Below, piece by piece: positions 58,706 to 64,000 of a stretch of 64,000 nucleotides of DNA (position 1 is the first letter of the stretch; each line of letters begins with the position of its first letter). Source of the DNA: Hawksworthiomyces lignivorus (taxonomy: Eukaryota > Ascomycota > Sordariomycetes > Ophiostomatales > Ophiostomataceae); contig NTMA01000049.1 in the NCBI GenBank assembly GCA_002917075.1, positions 62,001 through 126,000 of the forward strand. The letters are read 5' to 3'. Under the pieces are notes generated by a model, which saw only the letters and a list, made by a program, of their open reading frames with translations, did not search any database and was not told where the DNA came from. A program made the translations under genes and the position numbers.

Positions 58706-59746
58706 ATGGAGCAAGCCAGTTATCAGGATCCTCACAAGATCCCCTGGGATCCACGCAACACTATCTTCCCCGGAAGAAGCGATCTGCCAGAGATACCTGG
58801 CGCCCCGAAAGATGCGGCTTGGGTATGGGGCCCGGACGACAACCTCGGCCGCCTCAATCTCCTGACAGAATCCCGCATCGCGGCAGCAGCTGCGGGAATT
58901 ATATCGGGAGAGAGTGCCCGTGTTGACCTTCCCCTAAATGTTCCCGTCCAGCCTGCCTGGGGCCGAGAAACCTTTCAACATACAATCAAGGTTGGCTACG
59001 ATGAGAGTGGGGGTGGCATTGGACACGATGACACCTACTCACTGAATACCCAATCTGGCACGCAATGGGATGGATTTCGACACATCTCCTATGGATTAAC
59101 CGGCACCTTTTACAACAATATGAAGGCTAGTGACATCACGGGCCCGACTGCGACAGATCGAGGTGGCATTAATTATTGGTGCCATAAGGGCATGGCGGGT
59201 AGAGCAGTGCTTCTGGATTACCGATCGTATGCTGAAGCGCAAGGGATCAAGTACGACTCAGCCACCTCGCATGAAATTACGTACGCAGACTTGGCCGCAT
59301 GTGGAAAGTCCCAGGGCATCGACATTCGCCCGGAGTGCCAAGGCGGGGATATCAAGGTTGGTGATTTTCTTTTTATTCGATCTGGCTTCACCCAAGACTA
59401 CTACGCCAGATCCGAGGAAGAAAATATTGCCATAGGAAACCGAGAAAAGCCGCGGTGGGTGGGCGTCAGCCAAGAACAGCAAGTGATCGACTGGCTCCAT
59501 GACTGTTATTTTGCAGCTGTGGCAGGCGATGCGCCTGCCTTTGAAACATGGCCAACAAAAAGGTCGTATAAATTGCATGAATATCTCTTGGCATTATGGG
59601 GTGTTCCAATTGGGGAGATGTTTGACCTGGAAGCTGTCAGCTCGCTAGCTAAGAAGCATAAGAGGTGGACCTTTTTCTTTTGCAGTGCGCCAGTCAACTG
59701 CCCCGGCGGCGTTGGTAGCCATGTGAATGGGACTGCTATTTTTTGA
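58706..59746 (+). CDS. Cyclase-family (PF04199) hydrolase, 346 aa
   Basis: Single-exon member of the putative cyclase family that includes bacterial kynurenine formamidase (KynB) and isatin hydrolase, Mn/Zn-dependent enzymes that open amide or lactam bonds. The pattern is that of the fungal branch: WGPDDNLGRLNLLTESRI near the N-terminus, then HDDTYSLNTQSGTQWDGFRH in the place of the bacterial HxGTHxD metal motif, GRAVLLDYRSYA, DFLFIRSGF, and a C-terminal CPGGVGSHVNGTAIF. The Gln for His change in the metal motif is, as far as I recall, usual in fungal homologues. No signal peptide or membrane segment. Its pairing with the amidase on a shared promoter argues for action on the same amide-type nutrient. 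Exact substrate unknown. Confidence 0.9.
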   Translation: MEQASYQDPHKIPWDPRNTIFPGRSDLPEIPGAPKDAAWVWGPDDNLGRLNLLTESRIAAAAAGIISGESARVDLPLNVPVQPAWGRETFQHTIKVGYDESGGGIGHDDTYSLNTQSGTQWDGFRHISYGLTGTFYNNMKASDITGPTATDRGGINYWCHKGMAGRAVLLDYRSYAEAQGIKYDSATSHEITYADLAACGKSQGIDIRPECQGGDIKVGDFLFIRSGFTQDYYARSEEENIAIGNREKPRWVGVSQEQQVIDWLHDCYFAAVAGDAPAFETWPTKRSYKLHEYLLALWGVPIGEMFDLEAVSSLAKKHKRWTFFFCSAPVNCPGGVGSHVNGTAIF

Positions 59747-60268
59747 GCAAGTGTAAAATAAATCGAGTGTGGCATTTGAGATAGTTCTGTGGAGAACCGG
59801 AAATAAATTGTAGTACACTTCGAACAATGACTACCTAGTTGCGATAAGCTCCCGAAACTTGACGTCTTATCTGCTGTGCTAGTTTTTTTTTTCTATTAAA
59901 CTTGCTCTCTTTTCCATGCTCCCAGGGTTGGCGAACCTTATCACTGACGTCGACGTCTGATATCACATCCACCGGAACTCGCACCAGTACCGAGCCCGCA
60001 AAGGAGCTAGTGACACATAGTTCGATTCGACTTCCACCCTGGCACTGCTACACTCTGCAGACTCGTGATCGCTGCCTTGGCTTAACAACAGTGTAACGCA
60101 GTAATATCTCTTATCCGGAAAGTCGCAGCTCTTGCGCATACGGCTCTGCAGTCGTCTGAGTTATAAATCAGACGGCATCACACGATCGGTCATGTCATCG
60201 AGGTCACCCACAGACCATAGCACTATTCAGAACATCCTTTTTTTCGAAGCCCTCAATAAGTTGCTCCA
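59747..60268. promoter_or_regulatory. Transporter promoter region
   Basis: 522 bp between the cyclase stop and transporter start. It includes CCGGAACTCG (59972-59981) followed by CCGAG, so CGG-N14-CCG. No gene is visible in it. Confidence 0.5.
59972..59981 (+). promoter_or_regulatory. Shared element CCGGAACTCG, copy 2
   Basis: Ten bases identical to the element in the amidase/cyclase promoter, about 290 bp upstream of the transporter start. Confidence 0.45.
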
Positions 60269-62019
60269 ATGGAAGAAGAAGCCAGAATTACAAAGTTGCC
60301 GTTTTTCCGGCTGAACAAGTAAGATTTTAAAACAGTTTCCCGCTTCCTTCTGTGCTGTGGAGACGGTAGCTAACGTCATCCCAAAGTCCGTTTGTTCAAA
60401 ACCTTGTCTCTGCAGCATGTCTGTTCTGCAATCCCGGTTTGTATCTTGCGATATCGGTGAGTGTTCTTGGATCCTATGCTTGTCAATAGGCAGTTACTCA
60501 TACTCTTGGTTTCTATTCCAGCTCCTCGGTGCTGGTGGTGGTCGATCGACATCCATCACAATGGCCAACATTAGTAATGGTGTCCTATACGGCGTCTTTG
60601 TGTTCTCAGCCCTGATGGCCGGTACAGTTCTGAACACGCTGGGACCGCGGCTGACCATGATGTTTGGCATCACGGGCTACCCTGTCTATATTGGGGCCAT
60701 GTGGTATTTTGATGCACAAGGCCATCTGTGGTACCCCATTTTCGCTGGCGCCTACCTCGGTCTCACTGCAGGCTGCTTGTGGACCACAGCGGCGTACATC
60801 TCTAATGCATATGCGGAAGAAAAGGACAAGGGCCTGTGGAGAGCCATCCAGTGGACAGGCAACATTACGGGCGCCGCAATTGGAGCATGTGTCGCACTAG
60901 GCATCAGCTGGAAGTCGACCTCTGCCAGCGTCCCGCACTCCGTGTACATTGTGTTTATCATCATTCAGTGTGCGTCGGTCGGGTTTGCTATGCTTCTTCT
61001 TCCGTCTGAAAAAGTGAGGCGTTCAGATGGTACATCTTTGGCCGCGTTCGAACACTTGTCCGCCTGGCAATCCTTGAAAATCACCGGCTCGCTGTTCAAA
61101 GACTGGAGGATCTTGGTCATGATTCCCACCTTCTTCGCAGGAGAGATGTTCTTTCCATTCCAGGCTTCCATGAATGCCTATGCCTTTAACCTCCGCACAA
61201 GGACCCTCAACTCCCTGCTAAACAACCTAATCCAGATTCCCGTGACGCTGGCGGTCGGCTTCATCCTCGACACGGAGAAACTCGGGAGCAGAAAGAAGCG
61301 CGCCTTGATGGGCATCACCTTTGATGCCTGCTGGATTACGTCCGCGTATATTGCACAGACGATCTGGCTGTCCAGCTGGAAGTTCGATCGATCTATCCCC
61401 GGCCCCTCTATCGATTGCACGGACAAAGCATATGCCGGTGCCGTCGTAATTTATATGCTATACGCAGCGCAGTATGGCGTCTTCCAGAACGTCGTCCTAT
61501 ATGTTCTGGGATCTCTAACCAATGAGCCCCGCAAGCTCGCAGCTATGGGAGGCTTTTTCGTTGCTTGTAAGTGTTTGTATGGAAAAGTGTCGATGATAGC
61601 AGCGATAATAATGAGCGCACACTTTAAGGCTGTCTTGGTTAAGACTCTAGTGGGTTGAGCTGCCTACTTTACTCTCGCATGTGGTTGCTTTTCCTTATTT
61701 TTCTTTTTCAAAATTCATGGGCTGTTTCTTTGCATAAGCTAACTTCCCTTCAGGGCTGAGTGCCGGAACTGCAGTTTCATTTGGCGTCGACGCAACCGCA
61801 CAGCCATACGAGAATGAAAACGGAGCCTATTTCGCTCTGACGACTATCTGCTGGCCGATTCTTTACTTCATTGCATGGAAATGCATTAACTCTACTAACT
61901 ATGATAAGGAATCCAATGTCGTAGTGCCAATCCACGTCAGAAAAGAGTTACATCTTGAAGGAGTCGAAGTTGCCGTGGAGAACTCCAATGAGAGCGACTT
62001 TGTTGAAAAGACTGAGTAG
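60269..62019 (+). CDS. UNC93-like/DUF895 major facilitator transporter, 476 aa; exons 60269..60318, 60387..60456, 60522..61566, 61754..62019
   Basis: Polytopic membrane protein of the fungal UNC93-like branch of the major facilitator superfamily. Conserved text includes PFVQNLVSAACLFCNPGLYLA, LLGAGGGRS, GPRLTMMFGITGYPVYIGAMW, GLTAGCLWTTAAYISNAYAEE, GLWRAIQWTGNITGAAIGACV, FFAGEMFFPFQASMNAYAFNLRTRTLNSLLNN, LGSRKKRALMGITFD and SFGVDATAQPYENENGAYFALTT. About eleven to twelve hydrophobic segments can be counted. Three introns are in phase; the first two exons (50 and 70 nt) were found because they restore the conserved start. The C-terminal 50 residues are a charged cytosolic tail. Likely a plasma-membrane importer for the substrate handled by the neighbouring amidase, cyclase and amine oxidase; the substrate is inferred only from context. 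Confidence 0.9.
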
Positions 62020-62338
62020 ATTAATGAGAATGGTAGGCATTGTCGACATATCCTTAAAGACGTTAGACTAAGCCATGTAGTGGAGTGTCTTTCAACGGCG
62101 TGGGATATATCAGATAGTTAGTTTATTTACGCCCTTTTCTTTTTCTTCATCAGTCGATCAAGAAACATTTATCCTTAAGTCGATGTGTTGGACCGAGGTG
62201 CATTGAAAGTGAGACGAGCAGACTGCTCCAGTCAATATAAAATAGAATTTATCTCGCCCTGGCAAGCTGATTAAACTACAAGCAACATGTTCCTTGTATT
62301 TCCCAAACGCCTTTGTCAATATACGCCGTTGTATGCTA
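62020..62338. other. Convergent 3' spacer
   Basis: About 320 bp, AT-rich, between the transporter stop and the stop of the minus-strand regulator. Nothing else is seen. Confidence 0.5.
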
Positions 62339-63692
62339 TTATGCAGCGGACATTAGGCCTCGTTGTAGTAGGACCTGAATTGCAGCATTGTTCTTGTGAT
62401 GGCGTTGCAAATACATGCAGATAGCTGGAATTTCGCTTCTCGCTCGAAAATCAATCCACCATTTACACGTACGGGCTTTGCTGTACCATATGCAAAGCAA
62501 TAAAAGCGCTACCGGATCCTTATTGTGCAACTGATCAGCAAAATCGTTGTGCATATAATTTGACACCATCAAAACTCTCCCAAGAGTAGCCTCGCTGACC
62601 GGCGACGTCAGGAGCCGAGAGAGGCTATGAGCGACTGTGAAGTAGGGATTGTTCGCTGCAGAAGAAGAATCGTCAATTTGACACAACTGGGCCAATGCAG
62701 GCAGAACTCCCTTGGACCCTAGCAGAGGTAGAGTTTGTTGAGGATGTCCAAGTGTCTCAAACATTTCACGGAAAACACTCTCGGGTCGTAGAGGATTCAC
62801 CATATTCCACAGTCCCATTTTCCCGTTCCCTAGTCGCATCCACTCCAGGTCTGAGGAGTCTGGTATGCCCAGCGGCCATGCCTCTTCAGGCTGGCAAGCA
62901 TTGGTGGAAGCGAATGTCAAAATCGAGAGGGTACCAGCCGTTGACCAAATAGAGTCTTTGTACTCTTCTTTTATCGGTTGACTCAACCACTTGTTGAATA
63001 ACGTTGTGCACTGAGAGGTGTGGTACGATTCTTTGACAGACCGACGATACGTTGGTGCGATGCCGAGATAGCGATCGTGCACAGCAGCTACCGCCAGTGC
63101 ACCATGCATCAGAAATGGGTGCTATGGAGACTATGTTATTACAACCAATAATAAAGGAACGATCTTGTAGCCGCCTGCATCCGCTTTCGTGGTAAACCGC
63201 GACGACTAACTCACAGCAAGACATCTGGCCAGCATATGCTTCTCATAGATGTTTACTAAGGCTGGGCCACCTAGAGAGTGAATAGTGCGGTAGCGAAATC
63301 GGTCAAAGAGCTCATGGTCATGGGCATCCAGCATATAAAACGTAGAGCCATCGTTGACCCATATGGCGTTGCTAATCGCTGTCGGCACGGAAGGCCGCCT
63401 AGCCTGCTTAGGAGGCTCTTTCTTCGTTCGCTCTTCAGAGACAGGTTGGAGGTCGGAAATACGGAGGTCGAAATTGCACAAAACTCCGTATTTACGACAG
63501 TTAAAGCAGCCTGGTCTTGTTTCGTCGCACTGGACACTCAGTTACTGGCTCTGGCGCAGCCATGAATAGCTATCAGGTGACGGTACAGCTCAGTCAACGT
63601 ACTTTTACTTTGCGAAGTTTGCAGTTCCGACAGCCAAATCTTGATTTTCGCCGATCTCGCATCTTCATTTCCGCAGGAGGTAGTTGATTCAT
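62339..63692 (-). CDS. Second Zn2Cys6 regulator (UPC2/Fungal_trans_2-like), 395 aa; exons (minus) 63603..63692, 63215..63529, 62339..63121
   Basis: Zinc cluster C21-x2-C24-x6-C31-x6-C38-x2-C41-x6-C48 (FGCRNCKLRKVKCDETRPGC, CRKYGVLC). An intron falls exactly before C31; both introns (63530-63602 and 63122-63214) are phase 0. After a linker, the segments LDAHDHELFDRFRYRTIHSLGG, LARCLAHPFLMHGALAVAAVHDRYL and WSTAGTLSILTFAS match the C6 regulators related to sterol uptake factor Upc2. It is shorter than the first regulator and of another subfamily. ATG 63692 is preceded by an in-frame TGA, which fixes the start well. Its promoter has CCGGACTCG (63822-63830), a one-base-deleted form of the shared element. 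Whether it belongs to the cluster is uncertain. Confidence 0.85.
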
Positions 63693-64000
63693 ATTTCATG
63701 AAAAAATAAGACCCAAAGGTTGTGTAAAGTCCAAGAATCGCCAATGCAGCGCTTTAACCTGATCTCAAAAGTGTCGGTACCGGATGAACAGCTAAAATCC
63801 GTCATCAAATGAGTAATATCTCCGGACTCGACTGGGGCACGGAAACACTTTTTCGGGGTTTTTGGGACCCACCGGCTTACCCTCATTCGGACTCGCTGCA
63901 TCGTGATTGGTCTCCCGCCATACGTCTGGACGTTCCAAGGCTGGATATAATAAGCAGTACGAGGTAGAAGGTATTATTCCTTCAATTCGATTCTACGACA
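63693..64000. other. Window end, upstream of second regulator
   Basis: 308 bp with CGG-containing sites (for example CCGGACTCG at 63822-63830) and no credible gene. Confidence 0.4.

Overview
The window is a piece of nuclear chromosome from a filamentous ascomycete (Pezizomycotina, probably a Sordariomycete). The evidence is short introns of about 50-120 bp with GT-AG ends and CTAAC/CTGAC-type branch sites, Zn2Cys6 regulators with fungal-specific domains, a fungal Dicer-like 2, a fungal Helo-like/STAND N-terminal domain protein, and GC-rich exons in AT-richer spacers. Species cannot be read from the sequence. Exon boundaries below were set by reading splice signals and checking reading phase.

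Layout. 1-9,973 is housekeeping: the 3' two thirds of ELP1 (Elongator), RPL15, and a large PUF4-type RNA-binding protein gene on the minus strand. 9,974-18,346 is a gene desert of about 8.4 kb. 18,347-19,639 holds an orphan Helo-like domain protein in an AT-rich island. 21,467-46,754 is again mostly housekeeping: RPC2 (RNA polymerase III), RAD57 (recombination), an Stc1-domain zinc protein, a DUF7514-type protein, RGP1 (Rab GEF subunit) and DCL2 (Dicer-like 2). 46.8-51.3 kb is a decayed zone: a truncated RCC1-like gene ending near an A22/G12 tract, a probable pseudogene with an in-frame stop, short repeats and a doubtful small gene.

51,341-63,692 is a compact six-gene cluster that looks like an uncharacterised amine/amide catabolism module. 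It contains a RidA-amine oxidase fusion, a Zn2Cys6/fungal-trans regulator, an amidase-signature hydrolase with an intact Lys-Ser-Ser triad, a PF04199-type cyclase/amidohydrolase, an UNC93-like transporter, and a second Zn2Cys6 regulator. The amidase/cyclase and transporter promoters share an identical 10-mer (CCGGAACTCG). The amine oxidase/regulator promoter carries a related palindrome (CGGAAC-N9-GTTCCG). The amidase/cyclase promoter also has at least six HGATAR sites, as expected for nitrogen regulation. The RidA domain seems to lack the carboxylate-binding arginine of classical RidA, which would suit imines made from amines rather than from amino acids. This cluster is the best candidate for an undescribed system in the window.
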